Assembly (NCBI GenBank): GCA_022495995.1
Contig: JAFEMH010007490.1
Span: 1 to 64,000 of the forward strand
Origin: Adenophora triphylla var. japonica
Taxonomy: Eukaryota; Streptophyta; Magnoliopsida; Asterales; Campanulaceae
DNA length: 64,000 bases
Direction: 5' to 3'
The notes beneath the pieces are model-generated. The model was not told the origin of the DNA and ran no database searches. It saw nothing but the letters and a program-made list of their open reading frames with translations. Position numbers and translations under genes: made by a program. Below are positions 23,380-35,500 of this stretch, one piece after another. Numbering within the stretch: the first letter of the stretch is position 1; each line of letters opens with the position of its first letter.

Positions 23380-24610
23380 CGTATATTTCTCCCTGAGAAA
23401 GAGATTGCCATCAAGGAAGAGGTGGAAAAGTTGCTAAAAGCTGGGATAATAAAGGAGATCTCCTACCCCAAGTGGCCGGTCAATGTGGTCATGGTTAAGA
23501 AATCCAATGGCAAATGGAGGATGTGCGTTGATTTCACCGATCTCAACAAGGCATGCCCCAAAGATTGCTTCCCTCTTCCTCGCATAGACAGATTGGTGGA
23601 TTCTATAGCCTGACACGTAGTTCTAAGCTTCATTGATGCCTACTCCGCTACCACCAGCATCCGTATGGCTCCCGAAGATGTCCGCTCCGTAGCCTTCATT
23701 GCCGCGGCAAGACATACCGCTACACTATGATGCCCTTTGGGCTAAAAATGCAGGAGCCACATATCGCCGCATGGTCAATCTGGTCTTTAAAAACCAACTA
23801 GGCGTAAATCTGGAGGCCTACATTGACGACATGGTCATAAAAACTAAGGAAAACTCCCACGAGCTCGATGTGGAGGAAACCTTCAAAACTTGCGCCATAA
23901 CAAAGATGAAGCTAAACCCCTTAAGTGCGCTTTCGGGTCAAGGCGGGCAAGTTCCTGATTCATGGTCAACCAAAGAGGGATAGAGGCTAATCCAGAGAAA
24001 ATCCAGCCCTATTAGACATGAAACCTCCCGCCCGCGTGAAGGATGTACAAAAACTCAATGGTCGCATCACCGCACTTCGTCGCTTCATCTCGCGGTCGCC
24101 AGAGAGATGCCTCCCCTTCTTCAAAACTCTCAAAGGGGGAAGAGAGCCGATGAATTTACATGGAGCACCGAGTGCCATCAAGCTTTTGAAGAAGTCAAGA
24201 CATACCTCGGGCACCACCTCTACTCAAAGGCTTCAGGTACTCTGAGAAGAGCTTTTTCTCGTATTTAGCCGCATCGATCCGGGCAAAGAGCAAATGCTCT
24301 TGTAAGGGAGGAGAATAACTCCCAAAACCAGCTTTATTATGTAAGTAAGGCACCGTCCGCCGTAGAAGGGCGTTATCTTAATATAGAAAAGTTAGCTTAC
24401 GCCTTGCTTGTATCTCGCTCGAAAAATTAAGAGCCTACTTTTCGCACATCCTATAACCGTACTAACCGAGGCCCCGCTTAGAAAGGTTTTACATAAACCA
24501 GAGTCCCTGGGAGAATGCTAGCTTGGTCTATAGAGCTCACCGAGTTCCGCATCACCTACTCCCCGAGAAAGACAATCAAAGCGCAGCCTTAGTTGATTTT
24601 GTAGTAGAAT
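23380..24610 (+). pseudogene. Tat unit 2 reverse transcriptase and RNase H
   Basis: The first 63 residues (23422-23613) are uninterrupted, from MEKLLKAGIIKEISYPKW to CPKDCFPLPRIDRL. FIDAYSATTS follows near 23628, NAGATYRRMVNLVFKNQLG near 23745 and the catalytic YIDDMV at 23819-23836. RNase H starts near 24337 with YYVSKAPSAVEGRYLN. This copy is slightly better preserved than unit 1 but still has a stop near 23611 and several frameshifts. Confidence 0.82.
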
Positions 24611-24724
24611 CATCATTCAAATTAGCTGACAATGACCTCGGAAAAGAAAGCGAGCGTAATCGAGGATGACCCAAAAAGCCCGAGCACGTAAATTGTTCAA
24701 CCAAGGGAGCGTCCGTAAGAGGTG

Positions 24725-25090
24725 TGGACTTTATATGTGGACGGCTCCGCGAGCAAGTTAATCACTGGAGCGGGCATACTTCGATTGCACCTCGCGGGGA
24801 GAAATTCATGAGGGCCTCGAGGTTCAAGTTCGAGGCATCAAACAATCAGCCGAATATGAAGCGATCATAGCGGGCATGGAGCCGGCAAGAGACTTGGGAG
24901 TTCGAATATTGAGATCAATAGTGACTCTCACCATAGTTAATCAAATTAGGGGGAGTATGATACTATCAACCCAAGCATTAACTCAAGCATCGTGACCTCG
25001 CAAAACCCTCATCAAAAATTTCACTTACTATGAGCCGAACCAAGTCATGAGAGAGGACAATGTGGAAGCCGACCTCCTCTCAAGAATAAC
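24725..25090 (+). pseudogene. Tat unit 2 second RNase H-like domain
   Basis: LYVDGSAS is near 24731, followed by QSAEYEAIIAGMEPARDLG near 24845 and REDNVEADLLSRI near 25050. The layout is the same as in unit 1. Confidence 0.75.
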
Positions 25091-25269
25091 CGAGCAAGAA
25101 ATTGGTGAGTTGGAGACAAATTGCCGATTGAATTCACTGAGAGACTCGCTATAGATCGAATACGTATAAACAATATTGAGGATCAAGTAAGGGACTCGGG
25201 TGGATGAAATGAAGGATTACATCGAGAAGCAAACCCTCCCCGAGGATCCAAGAAAGGCTAGAGCCATCG

Positions 25270-26410
25270 AACGTGTCCGCGAAATACCTCTCGATGGGGT
25301 GCTTTTTCGGCGATCATTCACCAAGCCTTTACTAAGATGTGTTAAGACTCACATGGTCACCAACTTACTCTATGAGGTTCATGAAGGAGTTTGTGGCGGA
25401 CATCCAGTGCTCGCACCCTCTCGTACAAGATCAAATTCCAAGGATTCTTTTGGCCCACAAATGAGAAGGGACGCGCAGAGTATGTTAGAAAATGTGATAA
25501 GTGCCAGAGATTTGCGGACATCCCTAGACTACCATCAACAGAGCGTACTTTGGTAGTACCATCGTGGCCGTTTGATACGTGGGGGATAGATCTTATTGGA
25601 CCATTTCCAACGGCTAGAGGAAGCATCAAGTATGTCGTGGTGGCCGTGGATTATTTTACCAAGTGGACGGAAGCAAAGGGCTTCGCCACCATTTCCGAGG
25701 ATAACACTATCGCTTTGTCCACGACCACATCTATTGTCGATTTGGGGTTCCCGAGCAATAATTTCAGTATAATGGCACCCAATTCTCCGCAAAATTCACC
25801 GCCGAATGTGTGAGAATGAAGGTGCAACACCGTAAGTCCGCAGCTGCCTATCCTCGTGGAAATGGTCAAGCCGAGGTCGCGAACAAGCTAGTCCTAACCG
25901 CCTTAAAGAAAAATTTGGAAGGACGAGGAGGACGTTGGTTGGACGAGCTCCGCATCGCACGTGGGTTGTCCGCACCACGATAAGAAATTCAACGGGAGAA
26001 ACTCCCTTCTCGCTCACGTATGGGTCGAGGCAATGGCTCCAGCTGAGGTAGCCCTACCCTCGTACAGAGTCACATACTTCGACGAGTCTCAAAACGAGGC
26101 AAATGTAAGATGTGACTGACGATCTCGAAGGAAAGAGAATGCGGGCACATGAAAAATGGTGAACTACAAACAAAAAGCGAAGAAGCATCATGATAAAAGA
26201 GTAAATAAGAGGAGTTTTTCGCCTGGAGACCGGGTACTGTAAGCGTAGAAGTCCAAGGGACCCAACCCGGTTTCAACAAGCCGTCCCCGAAATGGGAAGG
26301 TCCATATGAGGTCACAAAGATAGTCAAAGAGGGCACCTATATGTTGCGACCAAAAGAGGGAGAAGAGCTTAAGCACTCCTGGAATAGCGACCACCTTAAG
26401 AGATACTTCT
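25270..26410 (+). pseudogene. Tat unit 2 integrase
   Basis: HEGVCGGHP and KCDKC form the zinc-binding part (25380-25505). The core reads FDTWGIDLIGPFPTARGSIK near 25573 and VVVAVDYFTKWTEAKGF near 25635, in frame over 25391-25813. The second catalytic Asp motif is spoiled by an extra base near 25769 (CAGTATAATGG against CAGATAATGG in unit 1). GNGQAEVANK with the Glu follows near 25860. Confidence 0.82.
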
Positions 26411-26411
26411 T

Positions 26412-27560
26412 TGAAGTCTTTGTAATTTTTTGGAAGGAGTATAGACTATATATATATAAGGGAGAAGTTATCATCATATTTTGATGCAAAAATCAATTCC
26501 CACCAAATTTCAAAAGCTAAGGTGGATGCCCGCGTGCGGATGCCGGTGAGTTCAAGAGCCAACATATGAGCTCCTACTTACCGATGCGCAAAGATCTAAG
26601 GATCCGCATGCCTATATATGTACAAAGATCCATTACGATCCGTACTATGATCGCGGGGAGGACTCTCTCCTGCTCGCGTAACACCACCAAAAATAAGTGG
26701 ATATAGATGAACGTAGGTACAAAGGCCATGATGCCCGTGCCTACGGACTCTAGTGGGGACAATGACCAAGTCCGGACCCACTAATTGCGCGAAGGACCTC
26801 GTTAGGGCCGTTACTCGCATGCCCGTATGTGACAAAGGCCTACATATAAGCCCGTTCACCGTATCGCCACGAGACCCTCACGAAAACCTTAGGGAGTTTT
26901 GAATAAAGTGGTCAAATAAGTGAGAACCTCCAATAAGTGGGATACAGATGCCAGTGGGGTTAAAGGGCCTCTATGCTAAAATATGCTCTTACCTTTCTGT
27001 TGCGCGGACAATAGCCTCACGGCCACCTGCTTCATGCCCTATGAAAGTATGCTTGCCTTGGCTACTTTTGACTTACACCACACCGCAAGGCTGGGAATAA
27101 GTGTAAATGGATGAGAGTGATCAAACTAGTTTAACAAAGCCAAATAGACAACCGGGGTCAAGACCCCTAACTTTGCCACAAGGCTAAACAAACGCGATCA
27201 TAGAAGAATAAGGTCGACTTCCTCACAAAAACCTAAGGGTTTTGAATAAAGAGTTAGGAAAACTCAAAAAATGCGGGCAAAGGGCCTACTAAGCCGTCTG
27301 CCCGTAAGGAGAGTATAAAGTTAATTGCAAGTCAAAAACGCCGGAAAAGTGGTAAGGCAAGAATGCAAGTATTAAGATGCTCGAAGATTGCCAAACTACT
27401 CAAAATAGCCTACGAGACAAACAATTAAGATAAAAATAAAGGAGCCAAGTTGAGAAAATGCTTCTATTTATATTAAGAAAGTATTTACAAATTCCTACAC
27501 TATTACAAAAAGAGATCCTATTCTACTACAACAAGAAAAAGCAAAAATCCTAAACTATAG
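26412..27560. other. Tat unit 2 spacer after pol
   Basis: Nothing recognisable as a gene is present. It aligns along its length with 14341-15480, including the purine-poor TATATATATAAGGGAGAAG stretch just after integrase. Confidence 0.6.
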
Positions 27561-27599
27561 GAGCTTGGTCCTTGGCCGCATCCGCAGCCTCCCCGACCG

Positions 27600-30500
27600 C
27601 ACCATCTCGTGCCCGCTTCAAGTTGGAGTTGGAGAAGGAAGACGGGTCATCGTAATCTCTCGTTATAGGGTCGAGACGGGCTCGCAGGAAGCCGGAGCCG
27701 GAGCCGCCCGCGATGGAAAGAGGTCTCCAAGGGCCGGTCCCCCGGAAGAACTCCGAGCTGTGGCATCCCCCAAGGATAAAGGGTTGTCCCCGAAGCGCAG
27801 AGCATCCAGCCGGAGATCACCCGAGGGCGGGCCACTTCGGCCACCGGGGCGTAGAGGTCAGCCGCAGAGAGATCCAAACCCTCGACCTCTTCCTGGACAG
27901 AGGAACTAGCGCATGCCCGGCACACACTCCGCATCGCAGCAACCAATGAGCCAATTACGGCCAACCGTCGCACGGAGAACATGCCCGTGGCCGCGAAGTT
28001 CGGATTTGTGTCCGGACACTCCGCCTCGTACCGGGCCAAGCACTCCGCGGTGAACCGGTCGTAGTTCTTATACTCCTCTACAGCCTTCTCGCGAGCCTCG
28101 GCCAAGATCCTCTCCTCTCCACTCAAACCGCGTAAGGGGTAGCAGCCTGAGAGCTCATCGGCCTTAGCCTCCAGGAGTTTGACCGACTCCTCCGCAGCCT
28201 CCCAGCCTGTTGCGAGCTCTTCATTTCTTTGCTCCAGCTTGGTCTTGTGCCCGCGGAGCTCATTCCGCCGACCCTTTGCCTTTTCTAGGCTCGCTCCGCC
28301 TCGGTCACCCGCCTCCCGGAAGCCCTTCAGATCGGACTCCATGGTCGCGAATTCCTTCTCCTTGGCATCCAGGAGGGAGCCTCAGAGTACCCACCTTCTC
28401 CCGGGCCTCGCTCCAGCCAAGGAGTTTGCCCGCCTGTGTCCTTGGTATTGTTGGCAATCTCGCCGGACAGATCGTCACAAGTCTCCCTGAGCCTCATTGC
28501 CTTGTTGCCCACCCGCGAGGAAGAAAGTCGAATTAGGTGGAAAATCAAAGGCTAAGTGAGGAAGCCTAAGGAAGGTCCCTACCTCGCAAGTGGCAACCCC
28601 AATATCCCCCATCAAGGCCGACGGGTTCTCCTTCTCGCCCACCTGGTGGTAGAAGTCGTGGGCAAAGAGCCGGTTGATCGCCCCAATGCCCACAAAGAGA
28701 ATTTTGGGCAGACCGGGCATATAGATCCACCCCAAGAATGGCGGGCACGTCCCCACTCGGCTTCCTTTTCTCCCATGCCTCCTCGCGGGTGGCCAAGGAG
28801 GAAATCGGATAGGCAACCGAGCAAATTGTCCCCGCGGGAGGGAGCAAGAGGTAGAGGTAGCGGCAGCAGAGGGCTACGGCTAGGGTATCCCCCACTTTTT
28901 GGGTCTTCGAAGACCTCTCCCCGTACGCCAGTCGGCATCTCTCTCAGCCCTTTTCTTGGATCAAGCTCCCGGTTGTGCCCGGAGGCAATAGTGCGGCCGG
29001 GAGATGACGCCCGACAGAAATGGGTGGTGGAGGACCCCGGGAGGTGGAGGCAGATTCCCGGTTTTCAGAATGATTCGGAGCAAAGAGTGTCCCCGCTTTT
29101 CCCGTCGCCACAGCACGGTGCCTTGTCTTTTGTGGGAACCCCTCCCATCTCATTCTCGCCTCTTCAGTGGCAGCCTTCTTTGTTGGCCTTCATGTTCTTG
29201 GCCTTCGCCTGAGCAAAGCGTTTAGTGGAGGAGCCATCGAAATTGTACAGTCCTGGATCTACTCGGGAGGGAAAGAAAATGGTTAGCAAAGCTCAAAAAA
29301 TCAAAAGCAAAGTAAATTGGCAAACAGCTTCATAGTGGAATCGTAGACCAATTATTTCTGGGATCGCACTCAGCCCAAAGATACGTGTCTTACGCCCGCC
29401 TCGAACCGGTAATGTTCGTGCACCCGCCAATCGTGGTCGCGGCGTAGGCTCTATTACTACTGGGGCATGTGGGCGCCCTCTCGCGAGGAGCCACCCCGAG
29501 TAGATCAAGCAGAGGCTCATCCTCCACTATGGCGCCCACGTCATATACGGGCTCATCCCCGCTGTCCAAGTAAAGGGCCGATGCCTCTCTATGGCAAAGG
29601 CGCAGCGCATCGGCTGTGGAAGGGTCCGGATATTTGCTAGCGGCCACCTTCATAGGGACAGGGTGTGAAGGTTTGGAGAAGGGCCCTCCGAATCTAGACT
29701 CAATCACCAGGATGTCCCTCTGGTTCCATTGGTCACACTTTGGAGGGAGGAGAGAAGGTCCTGGTGGAGTAGTTCCTAGCCTTCAAGCTCAGAATGCCGC
29801 GGCTAATTTGGTTCTCGGTAGTAGGCGTAGAGCCCAAAGAATGGTAGGTTCATAACCCATGAATCTGCACACACCTGAAGGAGACAATGGCCCGGATGGC
29901 ATTGGGAGTCGTGCATAAGCGGCAGGAGTTGAACTCCAGAAAGAAATAGAAGAAGGGGTCCAGGGGCAGCCTCAATCCGTTCTCAAACTGGGCTCCATAA
30001 AAAATGCAGGCCTTATTGTCCTCGCGGACATCAGCTACTGTCTCTGGCCGCAGTTTGTCCTTGTCCTTCGTATGAATATGTCCTAAGGTGCGGACACGGT
30101 ATGCTTTGCGGTCCACATTATATACTTCGTATATGTCCTCCTCCCAATCAATGGTGGCCACCTCCTTGGCCTTCTTACGGCCACGGCCAGATTCACCTCC
30201 CTAGCCGGCCTCTTGCCTTTGTTTCGGGCAGGGCCACAATCACTTCCTCCTCCTCCTGAGTCGAGCTCTCGAAGGCATCCACTATATTGGTGGTCTCAGC
30301 GGCCTTCTTGGAGGTCCCCGCTACCCTCCTATCCCCCTCTCCTTGGTCATCTTCTTCGGTCTCCGAGCTCGAGGAGCCAAAGAGACCGGTGGGGTCACCA
30401 CGGGCAGGGCCACCTCCGACTCAACTTCACCGGGCCCAGTCACCTCGAAGTCAAGGGGGTCAAGTTCCGCCGTCGCTGCTCACCAATTGTCCTCGCCCTA

Positions 30501-30998
30501 GGGGCCGCGGGCACAACGGGGGGAAAGATGGTCCTTATGGGCAGAACATCTAAAGGGTCATTCAAGTCTGTGCCCGATGCCCGCGCAGCGTTGGTTTGTT
30601 CAGATCCATCGGCCGCACTTTTCCCACCACAAACTACTTCGGGGACGCGAATCGCTCTCCTCACTAGTTCAATGGCGTTCAGCCGAGCCTCTCTCGCGGA
30701 AACCCGCACAAAACCCCCATCACAAAATTTCTCAAATTTACCGGGTATCCCCCAACACCAAAACATCACCGTTCCTTTTTACCCTTTTATCCTTGGCCTC
30801 CCACAACCGGGGTGGGACAAAAGGCCCCCATTGGGATTTTTCGCAGAAATACTGGAAGCACTCAAGGGATAATCTAAGCCACCCATGGCCTACCTTCCTA
30901 AATATCCCCCCTGTCCGTTTGCAAACAGCAAACAGATCTAGAGTGCTCCCATCTCCTAACTCTATGGGACGGCGGGGTCCAAACTCTCGAGTGGTCAT
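27600..30998 (-). pseudogene. Tat unit 2 antisense ORF (Transposase_28-like, coiled coil)
   Basis: On the minus strand the pieces run from the ATG at 30998 (MTTREFGPRRPIELGDGS), through a Pro/Ala-rich linker at 30769-30440, to 30161-29850, where VREDNKACIFYGAQFENG and GLRLPLDPFFYFF resemble the Transposase_28 domain. The coiled-coil part lies at 28342-27980 and is readable in one frame: LEKAKGRRNELRGHKTKLEQ, EAKADELSG, AVEEYKNYDRFTAECLARYE. The tail has EEVEGLDLSAADLYAPVAEV. Both full units keep the same order. The function is unknown. Confidence 0.72.
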
Positions 30999-31072
30999 TT
31001 TGTTCAGAAACCAAGAAAAGAAAAATAGAGGGAGATGAAGAAGAAAACACCCAATTACTTACGAGAAGAAAG

Positions 31073-31587
31073 ATTGAGTGGTGGATTCGGAGAACGGCCG
31101 CACAAGAATTCGCAGCAAGATTTCTCTCTCAAAAGCTCTCTCAAGGTTTGGAAACGGTAAAAAGGGTTTGAGGTTTAAGGGTTTGGTATTTATAAGGCCT
31201 ACCTATACGGGTTAACCCTGTTAACCCGTATTAATTAGCCCACAAATCCAACCTCGGACCATGAACCGTTTCCAACGTTTGAAAATTCGAAAAATTAAAT
31301 ACCTTTTGCATTTATTACCCCCCTTGGATGGCTGACACGTACCCCTGACGTACCACTAACCCGTCTTTTCATCTGCCAAGGGGCCCACCTGTTAACCGGG
31401 AGGCACGCCATGCCAGGACTACGTGTCACTCACTGGTGCCTCCCGAACGTTCCCTCGGCCCATGGGGCCAAGCAACAAGCAAGGAAAACGCTAACACCGG
31501 TGCTCGCGCGAGGAGCAATTGAGGCGACCGAGCTTCTAGTAGCTCCTCACTGCACCATAAATAATCACACTTGGAGCTAGGGGCCAT
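31073..31587 (+). other. Tat unit 2 3' internal end with polypurine tract
   Basis: It matches 18988-19503 and 6886-7401, and ends GGAGCTAGGGGCCAT directly before LTR 4. Confidence 0.7.
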
Positions 31588-32423
31588 TGATGAGCCCGGA
31601 TCTACTGGACCGGGCCCGCGCTCGGTCTAGTCCAAGGAACCAGTGACGTAGCAGCCTCCTAGACCGCCGGAGGGAAGACCGCGGACAAATAGGCCCTTGT
31701 GGTCAAGACCGTGTCCCTCCTCGGTTCGTCCCCGTCGAGGACCCTTGGAACCCCGCTCGCTGGATCTCGTGCCCGCATGAGTCATGCCCGCATCAACCGT
31801 GCACGCGTCATATATCTTTGATCGCGGGCACAACGTTGACCGCGGGCACATGCCGCTTCCGGTTAATGTCAAGCCTTACCGAGCAAGTTAGCTTACTCGG
31901 CTCGACAGCCACTTGCCGGCTCCCCCATCACGCATTCAATGCGGCTCACCCGGCGCCTACTATTCCATTTAATGCAATAAGCCTGGCTACACGGCTCATG
32001 TCCCTTTCACCATGTCCCCCGGATAGTCAATGTTCCCTCCCCGACAGACCAATTAGCTGCGGACACGTGTAGCCGGTCAAATACCAAAGTGCCCCTAGGG
32101 CCGATCTCATTGCTTACCTCAACAAGCACCATGGCATTGCCTATAAATAGAAGGCCTTTACCCCCTTGGGCAAGGTAAGTTCCATATACAATTGAGTAAG
32201 CTCTTTTACTCTCTAAACCTAAACACACACACTCCAAAGGTATTCAAAGCCTTATTACTCAGTATTCTTACTCTCACACCCGAGGGCCTGAGTTGGAGTA
32301 ACATCCAACTTTGACCTTAACGGTGCTTGTTTGTGTTGTGATCTAGGTACACAAAACCACCAAATATATCCTAGCCAGATATCCTTGAACCGCTCCTGAC
32401 CCCGAAAAGCTGTGGCGTCATCA
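31588..32423 (+). repeat. Tat LTR 4 (outer right)
   Basis: It starts TGATGAGCCCGG and ends GGCGTCATCA, then comes the GATTC duplication at 32424-32428 and LINE A ORF2. A TATA box is at 32142-32150. Confidence 0.93.
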
Positions 32424-33990
32424 GATTCTGTGGCAGCTGAGTTAAAGCTTAAAACTGAAGAATTGGCTTAGGATCGTAGATGGGAGGTAGAGATGAAGCA
32501 GCAACAGTCTCGTCAATTGTGGGTTCAGGATGGGGATAGGAATTCAGCCTTTTTTCATGCTTTTATGAAGGATCGACGGAGGCAAAATTCTTTGAAGTTA
32601 CAGTTGGCGGATGGGTCTTGGTGCGACAATGAGGCCATTCTTGGCCAATTGGGTGCTGCTCATTTTGAAGCTATTTTTTCCTCTGATCCGCATTTGTTAG
32701 ATGACAGGCTTTTTCAGGATATTGTTCCGGGGGTTGCTGCAGATGATAATGCCCTGCTGACAGCTGTGCCGGAAGAGCATGAGATTTGGGTAGCTATCAA
32801 GTCTCTTAATGCTAATAGTGCTCCTGGTGTGGATGGATTCACAGGTCACTTCTTTCGTGGGTTTTGGCCTATCATTCGGACAGACGTTGTGGCAGCTGTG
32901 CGATCATTTTATTTTGGGGAGGAACTTCCTAAAGGTTTTTCTTCGAATGTCTTGGTGTTGCTTCCTAAGGTTGACAGGCCGGTCGATTTCTCAGATTTGC
33001 GTCCTATCAGTTTGTCCACTTTTATGAATAAGGTGATTTCAAAGATTCTTACCCTCCGTTTAGCAACTGTTCTTCCTAGAATTATTTCTTCGGAGCAAAC
33101 GGGTTTTATTAAGGGGAGAGGCATTCAGGAAAATATTGCCCTTGCTCATGAAATGGTTCATCGCATTGATCAGAAGGTGGTTGGGGGTAATGTCCTTTTC
33201 AAATTGGACATGTCTAAAGCTTACGATAGAATGGAATGGGATTTCTTATTTCGGGCTCTTTCTGTTTTTGGCTTCGATGCTCCTTTTTGCCATTTGGTCG
33301 GTCGTTTGGTTTGGGGTAATTGGTATTCAGTGCGTATGGGAGGGGTTGCTCATGGATTTTTTGCTTCGACTAGAGGGGTGAAGCAAGGCGATCCTATTTC
33401 TCCGTTGCTCTTCATTATTGCGCAGGAGATTCTTTCTAGAGCTCTGCATCGAGCGCTTCAGGATGAGGTTTTTTCTTCTTTTGATCATGGTCGAGGGGAT
33501 GTGCAATTGACTCATTTATTATATGCGGATGATATGCTTTTATTTTGCAATGGTAGGAGGAGGTCTATAGAGGGTTTAAGGGGTATTCTTGCTATGTATG
33601 AAAGGGCATCGGGTCAGCTTATTAATCTTCAAAAGAGTAGCTTTTATGTTAGCTCGAAGCGGAGGCAATTTGAGATTGATAACATTCATCGGTGGTCGGG
33701 TTGCATGCATCATGAGTTTCCCTTGACATACCTAGGGATTCCTCTTTTAAAGGTCGGGTGCAACGGGTTCATTTTGCGGCATTAGAGGCCAAGATGTTGA
33801 AGAGGGTTGATGGGTGGAAAGCTCGTTTATTATCTTTAGGTGGGAAGATTACTCTCATCAAATCCGTTTTGTCAAGTATTCCCATTTATTCTCTTGGAGT
33901 GTTGAAGGTTACGAAAGGAGTTATTCGCAAGCTTGAGAGCATCATGGCTAATTTTTTGATGGAGCAGCGAGGGGGATAGGCGAGCTCATT
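32424..33990 (+). pseudogene. LINE A ORF2, reverse transcriptase
   Basis: The long frame 32493-33785 (430 residues) carries the non-LTR reverse transcriptase. Motifs in order are WVQDGDRNSAFFHA, APGVDGFTGHFF, LRPISLSTFMNKVISKIL, QTGFIKGRGIQENI, LFKLDMSKAYDRMEWDFL (first catalytic Asp), TRGVKQGDPISPLLFII and the catalytic YADDMLLF near 33523. This enzyme copies LINE RNA at the nicked target. A frameshift near 33755 moves the reading to 33758-33979, which ends at a stop before the zf-RVT part. The start at 32424 directly continues the endonuclease part ending at 6052. Confidence 0.9.
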
Positions 33991-34007
33991 GGGTTTCTTG
34001 GGATAAG

Positions 34008-35057
34008 TTGTGCAGGACTTTGAAGGATAGTGGTTTGGGGATTCGGCACCTAGAGGATATGAATAAAGCTATGTTGGCTAAGCTTGCTTGGGTGGCGTCT
34101 AGGGGCGACACGTTGTGGTCTCGCTTCATCCAAAGTAAGTATGGTTGTCATTATGCTTTTTCTAGTTCTCATGTTTGGCAAGCTGCTTCTGCCTTTCTTC
34201 CTCAGTTGGAGAGTTGTAGTCGATGGGTGGTAGGTAGAGGGGATATAAAATTTTGGGTGGATAATTGGTGTGGAGCGAGGTTAGGGGGTCCCAGTCCTGA
34301 AGATCATCTCCTTCATGTTCGTGATGGGGTTCATATTTTGGAGGATGTGATTCAGTATATTCCTCCGGAGTTACATGACAGTGCTTGTAGGGTTTGTATT
34401 GATACCACTAAAGAGGATAAAATGGTGTTCACTTTAACTAAAAATGGGGTGTTTGAAACTGCTACATGGTGGGATCATTGTAGAGTTCGTAGCCCGTTGG
34501 TTAATTGAGGAGCAAAAGTTTGGCATCCTAATATTCCTACTAAGGTAAGTGGGTTTTGGTGGAGGGTGATGTATGATGGGCTTCCGGTGGATTTGAAATT
34601 GGAATCCAGAGGCTTTCATATGCCCTCTCATTGTGTTTGTTGTCCAAATGGTGGTAATCGAGAGACTTTGTCTCATCTTCTCTTGCAGTCGTCCATTGCC
34701 CAAGATGTATGGATGCATAGGGCAGAATTCTTTCATTTTCTGCACCAATACACCGATATTTCTGCTCTTTGGGATGTTTGGTGTAGGGGTCAATCGAAGA
34801 GAAGACAAGTTGGCTTGGTGAGAATGGGGATAATGCTCTTTTCATGTTGGGAGATATGGAAGGCTCGTTGCAAATCGGTTTTTGAAGGAACTCCCATGTA
34901 TGGCCCGAAGATTGTAGCCGCGGTCAAGCATTCTTTGGTGGAGATGTGTTCTTTCTTGGTGCCAAAAGGGTCTCCATCTCATAGTGATGTTCTTATTTTC
35001 TCGAGAATCGGCCTTAAGGTGGCATTGCATAAGATGCATAAGGCTCGATTCTTATGA
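34008..35057 (+). pseudogene. LINE A ORF2, zf-RVT region
   Basis: The frames 34008-34508 and 34566-35057 show GLGIRHLEDMNKAMLAKLAW, WVDNWCGARLGG and a zinc-type CVCCPNGGNRETLSHLLL segment. This is the zf-RVT region found between reverse transcriptase and RNase H in plant L1 elements. A TGA at 34506 lies where copies B and C have TGG, a Trp-to-stop change. Confidence 0.85.
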
Positions 35058-35500
35058 TGGGAACCCTCTCTTTCTCATGATTACACTCTCAACGCTGATG
35101 GGTCTTCTATGAATGGAGTGTGCACGGGCGGTGGCATTATTCGGGATGCAAGAGGTTCTTTTATTGGGGCTTTCTCAAGACACTATGGTATGGGAACAAA
35201 CATGCAAGCGGAGATCTTTGCTCTTCGGGATGGCTTGAAGCTGTGTCGGGATTTGGGTCTTCATTCGGTGTTAGTTCTGTCACACTCTCTAGTAGTTGTG
35301 AGTATAGTGCAAGGAAAATTTCAAGTTCCTTTGTCAATATACTTATGAGCTTAATGAGTGCATTTCTATGGCCAGAGGGTTTGGCATGCGTTATGTGTTA
35401 AGGGAGGCAAATGGGGTTGCGGACAGACTTGCAGCTGAAGCTCATATTCACCGCGGACAACAGGTTTATTCTTCGGCTTGAGATCTACCTAGGGATGTTC
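35058..35500 (+). pseudogene. LINE A ORF2, RNase H domain
   Basis: DGSSMNGVCTGGGIIRDARG, AEIFALRDGLKLCRDLG and a later LREANGVADRLAAEAHIHRG in another frame mark the RVT_3-type RNase H at the C-terminus of plant L1 ORF2. A frameshift near 35335 and stops inactivate it. Confidence 0.82.

Larger units (their letters stand above)
6053..32423 (+). mobile_element. Tandem array of a Tat-type Ty3/gypsy retrotransposon with shared LTRs
   Basis: Four LTR copies lie at 6053-6885, 7402-8240, 19504-20332 and 31588-32423. Between them are a 516-bp internal remnant and two complete internal regions of about 11.26 kb. The host pentamer GATTC stands at 6048-6052 and at 32424-32428, and nowhere between the units is there a host sequence. 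The whole 26.4 kb therefore behaves as one insertion. The order gag, protease, RT, RNase H, second RNase H-like domain, integrase, and then an antisense ORF, is that of the Tat/Retand group of Ty3/gypsy. Unequal recombination between LTRs after one insertion is the simplest origin. Confidence 0.92.
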
